A DNA stretch of 9,258 nt from Paludibacter sp. (GTDB lineage Bacteria > Bacteroidota > Bacteroidia > Bacteroidales > Paludibacteraceae), in the NCBI GenBank assembly GCA_028748945.1, contig JAQTOL010000092.1:475-9732 (forward strand). Reading direction: 5' to 3'. Shown here piece after piece: positions 1-6,945 of the stretch; within the stretch, counting starts at the first letter, position 1, and the number at the start of each line of letters is the position of its first letter. Both the position numbers and the translations under genes were made by a program. The notes below the pieces were generated by a model. That model worked only from the letters and a program-made list of their open reading frames with translations, was not told the origin of the DNA and made no database searches.

Positions 1-335
1 TGGATAAAGCTGCAGTTGGATTTGACTCAAAATACGCGCTTGATTACTTGAAAAACAAAGTAACCTTATCCATTCAGCATAAAATATGGAATAAACTTTC
101 AGCAAGCTGGACGGGATCATATTCCGACCGGGCGGGACAATATACCGATTTTACGAACGGGAATTTAATCGATTACAAACCGTATTTTCTGTTGAATGGT
201 CGCATCCTTTGGAACGACAAGCATTTTGATATTTTTGCCGACGCGAATAATATTCTGAATACAAGTTATGCCGATTTCGGAGGATTGACCCAACCGGGAA
301 TTAATTTCAATGTGGGAGTAAGAATGAAATTATAA
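1..335 (+). CDS. TonB-dependent outer-membrane receptor, C-terminal fragment (5' truncated)
   Basis: The reading frame is open from the left edge (first full codon at position 3) and stops at 333-335, giving 111 residues. The gene starts outside the window, and the TTG at 48 is not a real start. The fragment has the alternating hydrophobic/polar pattern of outer-membrane beta-strands. It ends with a segment typical of the last strands of TonB-dependent receptors: DANNILNTSYADFGG, then QPGINFNVGVRMKL. The N-x-x-N-T-x-Y...QPG arrangement is common in BtuB/FecA-like and other Bacteroidota receptors. Such proteins use TonB/ExbBD energy to import iron complexes, cobalamin or glycans; the substrate cannot be told because plug and N-terminus are missing. 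The last residue is Leu rather than the usual terminal aromatic. Family assignment is fairly secure, subtype is not. Confidence 0.85.
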   Translation, partial: DKAAVGFDSKYALDYLKNKVTLSIQHKIWNKLSASWTGSYSDRAGQYTDFTNGNLIDYKPYFLLNGRILWNDKHFDIFADANNILNTSYADFGGLTQPGINFNVGVRMKL

Positions 336-368
336 TGTGACTTTTAATCCATGAAGCGAGATTAATAA

Positions 369-404
369 GAAACGGTTGTATTCACTAAAGAGTACAACCG
401 TTTC
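369..404. terminator. Long perfect hairpin between convergent genes, probable bidirectional terminator
   Basis: A perfect 12-bp inverted repeat, GAAACGGTTGTA (369-380) and TACAACCGTTTC (393-404), encloses a 12-nt loop. It lies between the stop of the plus-strand receptor gene (335) and the stop of the minus-strand fumarase gene (443). On the minus strand the stem is followed by a T-rich TTATTAAT stretch. On the plus strand no clean T-run follows, so termination is better supported for the fumarase transcript. Function is inferred from structure and position. Confidence 0.65.
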
Positions 405-412
405 GCATCTTG

Positions 413-430
413 AAGCCCCTTTAGGGGTTT
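413..430. repeat. C/G-rich palindrome next to the fumarase stop; second hairpin, possibly a dispersed repeat
   Basis: CCCC (416-419) pairs with GGGG (424-427) around a TTTA loop, and the flanking AAG/TTT extends the stem to 7 bp with one G-T wobble. A further GGGG lies at 431-434. The stem stands 12 nt beyond the fumarase stop and is much more G/C-rich than its surroundings. With the hairpin at 369-404 it could form a tandem terminator. It also resembles the C/G-palindrome intergenic repeats I associate with Bacteroidota genomes, but copy number cannot be seen from one window. Confidence 0.5.
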
Positions 431-442
431 GGGGTTATTTGT

Positions 443-2074
443 CTAACAAACCATGCTTGGTTTAATCATTTTGAAAAAGTCATTTCCTTTATCGTCCACC
501 AGAATAAATGCAGGGAAATTTACCACTTCAATTTTCCAAATGGCTTCCATGCCTAATTCAGGATATTCCAGACATTCCACTTTTTTGATGTTTTGTTCGG
601 CCAGAATAGCTGCCGGACCACCGATCGAACCAAGATAGAATCCACCGTGTTTCTTGCAGGCATCTGTCACCTGTTGTGTACGGTTTCCCTTGGCTATCAT
701 GATCAGGCTGCCGCCATTTTCCTGTAATAAATCAACATACGAATCCATACGACCTGCCGTTGTCGGGCCAAAAGAGCCTGAAGCCATTCCTACAGGTGTC
801 TTGGCAGGCCCCGCGTAATAAATCGGGTGATCCTTCACATATTGTGGAAGAGGTTTACCGGCATCAATCAGTTCTTTCAATTTGGCATGAGCAATATCGC
901 GCCCCACCACAATGGTTCCTGTCAGGGAAAGACGGGTGGCAACCGGGTATTTCGATAAAGTTGCCAGTATTTCTTTCATCGGTAAATTCAAATCAATTTT
1001 TACTGCATTTCCTTCGCCCTGATGACGGAATTCTTCCGGAATATATTTGCCGGGATTATCTTCCATTTTTTCAACCCAAACACCATCTTTATTGATTTTT
1101 CCTTTAATATTCCGGTCGGCGGAGCACGAAACTCCCATACCCACGAAACAGGATGCGCCATGACGCGACAGACGAACAATGCGAATATCATGGGCAAAAT
1201 ACTTACCGCCAAATTGCGCCCCGATACCCGAAGCCTGAGCCTGTTTCAGTATTTTTTGTTCCATTTCCACATCGCGGAACGATTGTCCCAACTCGTTTCC
1301 AACGGTTGGAAGTTCGTCATAATATTTGGTCGAAACCAATTTGACGGTTTTCATGCATGCATCGGCGGATGTACCACCAATTACAAAAGCAATGTGATAG
1401 GGTGGACATCCGGCTGTTCCCAGCGTTTTCATTTTTTCGGTCAGGAATTTCTCCAGCGAAACGGGGTTCAACAGGGCTTTTGTTTCCTGAAACAAGTATG
1501 ATTTGTTGGCAGAACCGCCACCTTTAGCGATAAACAGAAATTTATATTCGTTTCCGTGGCTTGCAACCAGATCAATCTGAGCCGGAAGGTTAGTGCCTGT
1601 ATTCACTTCGTCATACATGTTCAAAGCCGCATTCTGGGAATAGCGCAGGTTTTCTTCGGTGTAGGTTTCGTAGATTCCTTTCGACAAAGCCTCTTCGTCG
1701 GTTCCGTTTGTCCAGACATTATTTCCTTTTTTAGCGTATACGGTTGCCGTACCGGTATCCTGGCAAAAAGGCAAAATCCCTTTTGCTGCAATTTCAGCAT
1801 TACGGAGCATGGTCAATGCAACAAATTTGTCGTTTTCGCTGGCTTCAGGATCGGAAAGTATGGAAGCCACCTGCGCCTGATGCGCCGGACGGAGCAGGAA
1901 TGAACAATCGCGCATGGCTGCACGGGCCAGTTTTGTAAGTGCTTCAGGCGCTACTTTCAGAACTTCCTGTCCATCAAATTCGGATGTTGAAACATGTTCA
2001 TTGGTCAACAAATAGTATTCGGTTTTGTCCTTTCCCAACGGAAACGGTTCCTGGTACTTAAATTCTTTTGCCAT
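443..2074 (-). CDS. Fumarate hydratase class I, iron-sulfur dependent
   Basis: Interconverts fumarate and L-malate in the cytoplasm, in the TCA cycle or in the reductive branch that many anaerobic Bacteroidales use to make succinate and propionate. The product is 543 residues, close to the length of E. coli FumA/FumB. The three expected [4Fe-4S] ligands are present: C104 in [10 protein letters not shown]223 in TAGCPPYH and C317 in GVSCSAD. Each is one residue lower than in E. coli FumA (105, 224, 318). The larger N-terminal domain (to about residue 350) carries the cluster. The C-terminal domain (about 360-543) contains the GPTTAGRMD segment at 436-444. The ATG at 2074 gives a family-like N-terminus; the upstream sequence is A/T-rich with no Shine-Dalgarno site, as usual in Bacteroidota. 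It follows parC on the same strand after 156 bp, a gap without a recognisable TAnnTTTG promoter, so transcription from parC is possible. Oxygen sensitivity is expected for the family. fumA and fumB cannot be distinguished here. Confidence 0.96.
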   Translation of the reverse strand: MAKEFKYQEPFPLGKDKTEYYLLTNEHVSTSEFDGQEVLKVAPEALTKLARAAMRDCSFLLRPAHQAQVASILSDPEASENDKFVALTMLRNAEIAAKGILPFCQDTGTATVYAKKGNNVWTNGTDEEALSKGIYETYTEENLRYSQNAALNMYDEVNTGTNLPAQIDLVASHGNEYKFLFIAKGGGSANKSYLFQETKALLNPVSLEKFLTEKMKTLGTAGCPPYHIAFVIGGTSADACMKTVKLVSTKYYDELPTVGNELGQSFRDVEMEQKILKQAQASGIGAQFGGKYFAHDIRIVRLSRHGASCFVGMGVSCSADRNIKGKINKDGVWVEKMEDNPGKYIPEEFRHQGEGNAVKIDLNLPMKEILATLSKYPVATRLSLTGTIVVGRDIAHAKLKELIDAGKPLPQYVKDHPIYYAGPAKTPVGMASGSFGPTTAGRMDSYVDLLQENGGSLIMIAKGNRTQQVTDACKKHGGFYLGSIGGPAAILAEQNIKKVECLEYPELGMEAIWKIEVVNFPAFILVDDKGNDFFKMIKPSMVC

Positions 2075-2082
2075 ATTTTTAT

Positions 2083-2111
2083 ATTTACAATTTATACATT
2101 TACAATTTACA
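2083..2111. repeat. Short tandem ATTTACA repeat in the fumarase leader
   Basis: Units read ATTTACA (2083-2089), ATTTATAC (2090-2097, imperfect), ATTTACA (2098-2104) and ATTTACA (2105-2111), followed by ATTG. On the gene strand this is TGTAAAT, ending 8 nt upstream of the fumarase ATG, so it would lie in the 5' untranslated region or promoter. The rest of the parC-fum gap (2112-2230) shows only weak short inverted repeats (for example CCTC/GAGG at 2219-2229 and GTAAA/TTTAC at 2203-2215), no clear terminator and no credible small gene. Confidence 0.5.
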
Positions 2112-2230
2112 ATTGGGGCATTAAGGCGCTACTGAATTACGGATTTTTTTTGTCGTTCGTCCATGGAATAACAGGATAAGGATTTTATCAAGACAATTTT
2201 GTGTAAATTTTTTACCTTCCTCACAGAGGC

Positions 2231-5134
2231 CTAAAACAAAGTCAATTGTCCGTTGTCATCATCGATATCTTTTTTATTGTCAACAATATCATCCGGTAAA
2301 ACCGAATCGTTTGGAATTGTTTTTACCTGTTTTACCGTCTTTTCCTTTTTTTGTTTTGTTTCTTTCGGAGCTTCCGGTTCAGTTTTATCAAGAGGTTCTT
2401 CTTCAATTTCAGCATCTTCAATTACTTCAGTATCTTCGTCTGAAGCCACACCATTTTCCGGTTCTTCCGAATGATCTTCGTTCTCATTCCCTTCATTTTC
2501 ATCATTCCCATTCTCATCGTTTCCATTCTCTATCGTATCTGCTTTAACAGGAGCAAATCGTACAGGTTCTAACTCATTTATCGTTTCTACTTCGAATGTT
2601 GTCAGCCGTTTTCCTTTTGCCTTATAACTTTTCACACCAATAAATTCCTCGGCATCAACCACCAGGGCTTCACGGAATTTGTCGTTACCGCCAAACACCA
2701 CTTCAAAACGCGGAAAATCCACATCGGTCATCAACATCAATTGAGATTCGGCGTGGTCGCCAATGAAATTCAATGGTTTTTGTGAAGATTCCAGTTGGAA
2801 ACGCTTCAGGTAATAGAATTTTTGTTCTGCATCATACAAAGCCACAGACCAGACTTTATTGGAATCGAATTTTTCAATCACCATTATATCTTTTTCATAA
2901 TGGTTGCTCAAATCAAAATTACTGGTATAATATATCCCTTTGGCTGAAATCACTAAAATCAAATCGTCACTTTGGTATTCACCCAGGTATTCGCCTCTGT
3001 TATCGTAATTCAGACGCAATACATCACGATCGAACCAAACCTGACGACCGCCAAGCGTAGAACCGCCTTTTTGTTTCAGGGCAATTTTTTGAATATCGTG
3101 TTTTGTCAGGATATTTCCCATCGACTGGCGTCCTTTAATGGCAATGTCGCTGAAATCTTTTTCAAATACCAATTTAAACAATCGGGCTTTGGGTTTCAGT
3201 GTAATACGTATTACCTCGGCTTCGCCATTTGGATTAACGGTAAAATAGATCACTTTTGTCCCGGGTGTTCCCTGTGTGATATCATATTCCTTGTCACGTG
3301 TTATGCCGTTCACGGCAAAACGTTTAATATAATACGGCCCGATTTTTCCATCACGGTAAACAACATTGTAAACCGTGCGTTTGTCGTTCTTTTTGAAAAC
3401 GTCGAGGTGAAGAATATTTTTACCTACAGATAATTTCTCACAGACTTTTACGATTTTATATTTCCCATCTTTGAAGAAAATAATCACATCATCAATATCG
3501 GAACAATTACAAACAAATTCATCCCTTTTAAGCGAAGTACCTATAAATCCTTCTTCACGGTTGACATAGAGTTTTTCGTTGGCTTCCACTACTTTGGCAG
3601 CAACAATCGTTTCGAAATTACGGATTTCGGTCAAACGGGGATGATCTTTTCCGTATTTCTCCTTTAAATTTTCGAACCAGAAAATGGTGAACTCAACAAT
3701 ATTTTCAAGGTTATAATCAATTTCTTTGATTTTCTTCTGAATGGCTAATAAAGTATCGTTTGCTTTGTCCGTATCGAATTTTGTGATACGCATCATCTTT
3801 ATTTCAAGCAATTTCAAAATATCTTCACGCGTCAACTCACGAATAAAATCAGGTTTGAACGGATTCAGCCGTTTATCAATATGGGTAATTACCTCTTCCT
3901 GGGATGTACTGTCTTCAAATGCTTTATCTTTATAAATGCGGTTTTCGATAAATATTTTTTCAAGCGAAGTAAAGAACAATTGTTCCTGTAATTCTCCTTT
4001 TTGAATTTCAAGTTCCAGTTTCAACAACTCAAGCGTACGCTGGCAACTGATACGTAACATTTCACTCACGCCGCAAAAACGTGGTTTATTATTCAAAATA
4101 ACACAACAGTTTGGCGAGATACTGATTTCACAATCGGTAAAGGCATAGAGCGCATCGATCGTTTTATCGGATGAAGAACCCGGTAATAAATGCACCAGAA
4201 TCTCCACGTTGGCAGAAGTGTTATCGTCTACCTTTCGAATTTTGATTTTACCTTTATCACTGGCTTTAATGATCGTTTCAATAACTTTTGAGGTATTTGA
4301 CCCAAAAGGAATTTCAGTAATTACCAGCGTCTTATTATCGAGTTTACCTATTTTTGCACGAATTTTTACGGCACCGCCACGCTCACCATCGTTGTATCGG
4401 CTTACGTCAATAGAACCACCCGTTTGAAAATCGGGGTAAAGAACAAAAGGTTCATCACGCAGATGTGCGACACAGGCATCCAGTAATTCATTAAAATTAT
4501 GAGGAAGAATTTTGGAATTTAAACCAACCGCAATACCTTCAACACCCTGAGCCAGCAACAAAGGAAACTTTACCGGTAAAGCCACAGGTTCTTTGTTCCG
4601 CCCGTCGTACGAAGCTTTCCACTCGGTGGTTTTTGGGTTAAAAACAGTTTCGAGAGCAAATTTGGATAAACGCGCTTCGATATAACGTGGAGCGGCAGCA
4701 CCATCTCCCGTAAGGATATTTCCCCAGTTTCCCTGACAATCAATCAGCAAATCTTTTTGTCCGAGTTGAACCAATGCATCACCAATCGATGCATCACCGT
4801 GTGGGTGAAACTGCATAGTGTGCCCGACAATATTTGCCACTTTATTGTAGCGACCATCATCCAGCCTTCTCATGGAGTGTAAAATACGACGTTGTACCGG
4901 CTTTAACCCATCGTAAATATCCGGCACGGCGCGTTCCAAAATCACATAGGAAGCATAATCCAAAAACCAGCTTTGGTACATTCCAGAGAGATGATGTTTA
5001 ACCGCATCATCACTGATTTTAGGCACTTTATATGTTGAATGCGCAGCAGATTCAGTTTCATTCACGATTTCTTCGGCTGCGCCCGTCAATTCGTCATCCT
5101 GGTCTTCTGTTTCTATTATTTCGTCGGTACTCAT
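2231..5134 (-). CDS. parC: DNA topoisomerase IV subunit A (ParC-type, Bacteroidota form)
   Basis: Type IIA topoisomerase A subunit that cuts and religates double-stranded DNA and, with ParE, separates linked daughter chromosomes in an ATP-dependent reaction. The 967-residue product starts with an acidic leader (1-35). The cleavage/religation domain (about 45-500) has DGLKPVQRRIL at 75-85, HPHGD at 110-114 and the catalytic tyrosine Y151 in APRYIEARL. QGVEGIAVGL at 196-205 fits the family. A beta-pinwheel-like C-terminal domain covers about 525-860. I see no canonical GyrA box (QRRGGKG-like); only GRQSMGN at 668-674 sits near where one might fall, which with LDYASYVILERAVPDIYDG favours ParC over GyrA. 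A highly acidic tail (about 865-960) ends in GQLTLF. The protein is longer than the E. coli ParC of about 750 residues, mainly from this tail. At the quinolone-contact serine position it has A115; D119 matches the acidic contact. parE is not in the window. The start at 5134 is supported by the promoter just upstream (5154-5186). Confidence 0.93.
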   Translation of the reverse strand: MSTDEIIETEDQDDELTGAAEEIVNETESAAHSTYKVPKISDDAVKHHLSGMYQSWFLDYASYVILERAVPDIYDGLKPVQRRILHSMRRLDDGRYNKVANIVGHTMQFHPHGDASIGDALVQLGQKDLLIDCQGNWGNILTGDGAAAPRYIEARLSKFALETVFNPKTTEWKASYDGRNKEPVALPVKFPLLLAQGVEGIAVGLNSKILPHNFNELLDACVAHLRDEPFVLYPDFQTGGSIDVSRYNDGERGGAVKIRAKIGKLDNKTLVITEIPFGSNTSKVIETIIKASDKGKIKIRKVDDNTSANVEILVHLLPGSSSDKTIDALYAFTDCEISISPNCCVILNNKPRFCGVSEMLRISCQRTLELLKLELEIQKGELQEQLFFTSLEKIFIENRIYKDKAFEDSTSQEEVITHIDKRLNPFKPDFIRELTREDILKLLEIKMMRITKFDTDKANDTLLAIQKKIKEIDYNLENIVEFTIFWFENLKEKYGKDHPRLTEIRNFETIVAAKVVEANEKLYVNREEGFIGTSLKRDEFVCNCSDIDDVIIFFKDGKYKIVKVCEKLSVGKNILHLDVFKKNDKRTVYNVVYRDGKIGPYYIKRFAVNGITRDKEYDITQGTPGTKVIYFTVNPNGEAEVIRITLKPKARLFKLVFEKDFSDIAIKGRQSMGNILTKHDIQKIALKQKGGSTLGGRQVWFDRDVLRLNYDNRGEYLGEYQSDDLILVISAKGIYYTSNFDLSNHYEKDIMVIEKFDSNKVWSVALYDAEQKFYYLKRFQLESSQKPLNFIGDHAESQLMLMTDVDFPRFEVVFGGNDKFREALVVDAEEFIGVKSYKAKGKRLTTFEVETINELEPVRFAPVKADTIENGNDENGNDENEGNENEDHSEEPENGVASDEDTEVIEDAEIEEEPLDKTEPEAPKETKQKKEKTVKQVKTIPNDSVLPDDIVDNKKDIDDDNGQLTLF
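2234..2248 (-). other. C-terminal QLTLF peptide of ParC, candidate sliding-clamp-binding motif
   Basis: The last five codons before the TAG encode Q-L-T-L-F (residues 963-967). This fits the bacterial beta-clamp (DnaN) binding consensus QL[S/D]LF except for Thr at the variable third position. It is at the free end of a long charged, probably disordered tail, the usual placement for such peptides in clamp partners. The match is visible directly; clamp binding by this protein is inference. Confidence 0.4.
2477..2530 (-). repeat. Asn/Gly/Glu/Asp micro-repeat in the acidic tail of ParC
   Basis: Codons for residues 869-886 encode two consecutive ENGND units followed by ENEGNENE, a short low-complexity repeat of about 15-nt units. 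It lies in the linker between the beta-pinwheel domain and the C-terminal QLTLF peptide. Such tracts vary in length by slippage and usually mark disordered protein. The reading frame is intact. Confidence 0.6.
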
Positions 5135-5153
5135 GTGGTTATTCAGATGTTCA

Positions 5154-5186
5154 CAAATGTAATCAAAAACAACTACATTCTACAAA
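5154..5186 (-). promoter_or_regulatory. Promoter of parC (Bacteroidota primary sigma type)
   Basis: On the minus strand TTTG (5186-5183) is followed after 21 nt by TACATTTG (5161-5154). This matches the Bacteroides-type consensus TTTG-N19-21-TAnnTTTG at both boxes and in spacing. The -7 box ends 19 nt before the parC ATG, implying a very short leader with no Shine-Dalgarno site. Confidence 0.75.
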
Positions 5187-5224
5187 TCGTTTCGCAAAAA
5201 TACAAAAAAAACGAAAATTATCAG

Positions 5225-5232
5225 TAACTTTG
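5225..5232 (+). promoter_or_regulatory. -7 promoter box of glyS
   Basis: TAACTTTG matches the Bacteroidota -7 consensus TAnnTTTG exactly and lies 73 nt upstream of the glyS ATG. No TTTG is found at the expected -33 spacing; the upstream sequence is A-rich. The transcript would begin around 5238-5240, right at the start of the stem-loop at 5241-5268. Confidence 0.6.
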
Positions 5233-5240
5233 TGCTTCTT

Positions 5241-5268
5241 TTTTAGGAGGAAAATTATCCTGCTAAAA
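5241..5268 (+). promoter_or_regulatory. Stem-loop at the predicted 5' end of the glyS mRNA
   Basis: TTTTAG (5241-5246) pairs with CTAAAA (5263-5268) and AGGA (5248-5251) pairs with TCCT (5258-5261). One G-G mismatch separates the two helices and the loop is AAATTA. The stem includes the only AGGAGG in the region (5245-5250), which is 55 nt from the glyS ATG and so not its ribosome binding site. It lacks T-box and glycine-riboswitch hallmarks. An mRNA-stabilising or weak regulatory role is possible. Confidence 0.35.
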
Positions 5269-5305
5269 TCACGTGAAAATTGGAAATTGAATAACTTATA
5301 TATTT

Positions 5306-6850
5306 ATGGCTTCACAAGAAGATGTTTTTAAAAAATTGATAGCGCATTGCAAAGAATATGGATTTGTATTCCCGTCGAGCGAAATTTACGACGGTCTTGC
5401 TGCCGTTTATGACTATGGTCAGAATGGTGTAGAACTCAAGAATAATCTAAAGAAATATTGGTGGGATAGCATGGTATTGCTCAACGAAAATGTAGTGGGA
5501 CTTGATACTGCCATATTTATGCACCCGACTACCTGGAAAGCTTCCGGTCACGTGGATGCATTCAACGATCCGTTGATTGATAACAAAGACAGCAAAAAAC
5601 GGTATCGTGCCGATGTGCTGATTGAAGATTTACTGGCAAAATACGACGATAAAATCAATAAAGAAGTCGATAAAGCTGCCAAACGTTTTGGAGAAAGCTT
5701 TGATGAAGCCGTTTTCCGCTCTACCAACGAACGCGTATTGGAAAATCAAACCAAACGTGACGCAATTCATACCCGTTTTGTAAAAGCATTGAACGAACCC
5801 GATTTGGTTGAATTAAAAGCCATTATTGAAGACAATGAAATAGTTTGTCCCATTAGCGGAACCCGTAACTGGACTGACGTTCGTCAATTCAACCTTATGT
5901 TTTCGACCGAAATAGGTTCAGCTGATGGTGCCATGAAAATTTATCTTCGTCCGGAAACGGCCCAGGGAATTTTTGTGAACTACCTGAATGTACAAAAAAC
6001 CGGACGCATGAAAATCCCGTTTGGAATTGCTCAAATCGGGAAAGCTTTCCGCAACGAAATCGTTGCCCGCCAGTTTATTTTCCGCATGCGTGAATTCGAA
6101 CAAATGGAGATGCAATTCTTTGTTCGTCCGGGTGAAGAAATGAAATGGTTCGAGCATTGGAAACAATTCCGCTTGAAATGGCACAAAGCACTTGGGCTTG
6201 GCGACCACAAATACCGCTTCCACGACCACGACAAATTAGCTCATTATGCCAATGCAGCCACCGATATTGAGTTTGAAATGCCTTTCGGTTTTAAGGAAGT
6301 GGAAGGAATTCACTCACGAACCGATTTCGATTTGAGCAGTCATGAAAAATTCTCAGGGAAAAACATCAAATATTTTGATCCTGAAATCAATGAATCATAC
6401 ACTCCATACGTTATCGAAACATCGATTGGTGTGGATCGGACATTCTTATCCATCATGGCGGCTTCATACAAAGAAGAAGTACTTGAAGGTGGAGACAGCC
6501 GGGTCGTACTTACCTTACCTCCTGTTTTGGCACCGATAAAGGCGGCCATTTTGCCTTTGGTAAAAAAAGACGGGCTTCCCGAAAAAGCGCGCGAAATTAT
6601 GAACGAGCTGAAATTTGATTTCAAATGCGCTTACGACGAAAAAGATTCTATCGGAAAACGTTACCGCCGTCAGGATGCCATCGGAACCCCATTTTGTATC
6701 ACCGTGGACCACGATACAATGAATGATAACTGTGTTACCATTCGTTATCGTGATACTATGCTTCAGGAACGGGTTGCCATTAACGATTTACACAAAATTA
6801 TCGGTGATTTGGTAAACATGAAAAATCTGTTTAAGAAAATTGTATCGTAA
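5306..6850 (+). CDS. glyS: Glycyl-tRNA synthetase, single-chain class II
   Basis: Charges tRNA-Gly with glycine using ATP in the cytoplasm. The 514-residue product is the single-chain dimeric type found in Bacteroidota, archaea and eukaryotes, not the GlyQ/GlyS two-subunit form. The N-terminal core has GLAAVYDYGQNGVELKNNLK (30-49, motif 1 region). YLRPETAQGIF (213-223) and motif 2, FRNE with its ATP-binding arginine (248-251), follow. Motif 3 is in ETSIGVDRTF (371-380, arginine R378). An insertion at about 95-200 contains CPISGTRNWTDVRQFNLMF. The C-terminal anticodon-binding domain (about 400-514) begins at VLTLPPVLAP and includes RYRRQDAIGTPFCITVD. No key residue is missing. The ATG at 5306 gives the expected N-terminus; the preceding TTATATATTT has no Shine-Dalgarno site. 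It is divergent from parC and is closed by a strong terminator at 6874-6908, so it is probably monocistronic. Confidence 0.97.
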   Translation: MASQEDVFKKLIAHCKEYGFVFPSSEIYDGLAAVYDYGQNGVELKNNLKKYWWDSMVLLNENVVGLDTAIFMHPTTWKASGHVDAFNDPLIDNKDSKKRYRADVLIEDLLAKYDDKINKEVDKAAKRFGESFDEAVFRSTNERVLENQTKRDAIHTRFVKALNEPDLVELKAIIEDNEIVCPISGTRNWTDVRQFNLMFSTEIGSADGAMKIYLRPETAQGIFVNYLNVQKTGRMKIPFGIAQIGKAFRNEIVARQFIFRMREFEQMEMQFFVRPGEEMKWFEHWKQFRLKWHKALGLGDHKYRFHDHDKLAHYANAATDIEFEMPFGFKEVEGIHSRTDFDLSSHEKFSGKNIKYFDPEINESYTPYVIETSIGVDRTFLSIMAASYKEEVLEGGDSRVVLTLPPVLAPIKAAILPLVKKDGLPEKAREIMNELKFDFKCAYDEKDSIGKRYRRQDAIGTPFCITVDHDTMNDNCVTIRYRDTMLQERVAINDLHKIIGDLVNMKNLFKKIVS

Positions 6851-6873
6851 ACAGCACACAACTGTATAAAATG

Positions 6874-6908
6874 AAAACGGACAAACTTGCTTTGATCCGT
6901 TTTTATTT
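6874..6908 (+). terminator. Intrinsic terminator of glyS
   Basis: AAAACGGA (6874-6881) pairs with TCCGTTTT (6896-6903). Inside it CAAA (6882-6885) pairs with TTTG (6891-6894), with one bulged A at 6895 and a CTTGC loop. The stem runs into a T-rich tract, TTTTATTTTAT, starting at 6900. It begins 24 nt after the glyS stop codon, so the MBOAT gene downstream likely needs its own promoter or read-through. Confidence 0.85.
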
Positions 6909-6936
6909 TATAAAATCAATTATACTATATCACAAA

Positions 6937-6945
6937 ATGTTATGA
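6937..6945 (+). other. Two-codon ORF (ATG TTA TGA) overlapping the MBOAT start
   Basis: An ATG at 6937 is followed by one Leu codon and a TGA (6943-6945). That stop overlaps the MBOAT ATG (6942-6944) in an ATGA arrangement. It could be chance in A/T-rich sequence, or a minimal start-stop element affecting initiation. There is no Shine-Dalgarno sequence for either start. Confidence 0.2.

Noticed and set aside
1022..1501. Plus-strand 159-codon ORF antisense to the fumarase gene
   Set aside because: It lies wholly within a strongly supported coding region with all three Fe-S cysteines; its translation shows no family features.
2972..3433. Plus-strand 153-codon ORF antisense to parC
   Set aside because: Shadow of the parC coding frame; no motif or promoter supports it.
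2231..5134. Assignment as DNA gyrase subunit A
   Set aside because: The N-terminal sequence, the HPHGDASIGD helix and the lack of a canonical GyrA box fit the Bacteroidota ParC type better.
5273..5290. Leader peptide GTG AAA ATT GGA AAT TGA after the AGGAGG in the glyS leader
   Set aside because: The spacing from AGGAGG to GTG is 22 nt, too long for initiation, and there is no run of glycine codons to suggest attenuation.
5233..5305. T-box or glycine riboswitch in the glyS leader
   Set aside because: The leader is only about 68 nt, lacks the T-box antiterminator sequence and a specifier loop, and has no tandem aptamer-like structure or terminator.
5918..6229. Minus-strand 103-codon ORF inside glyS
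   Set aside because: Covers the motif 2 region of glycyl-tRNA synthetase in antisense; no independent evidence.
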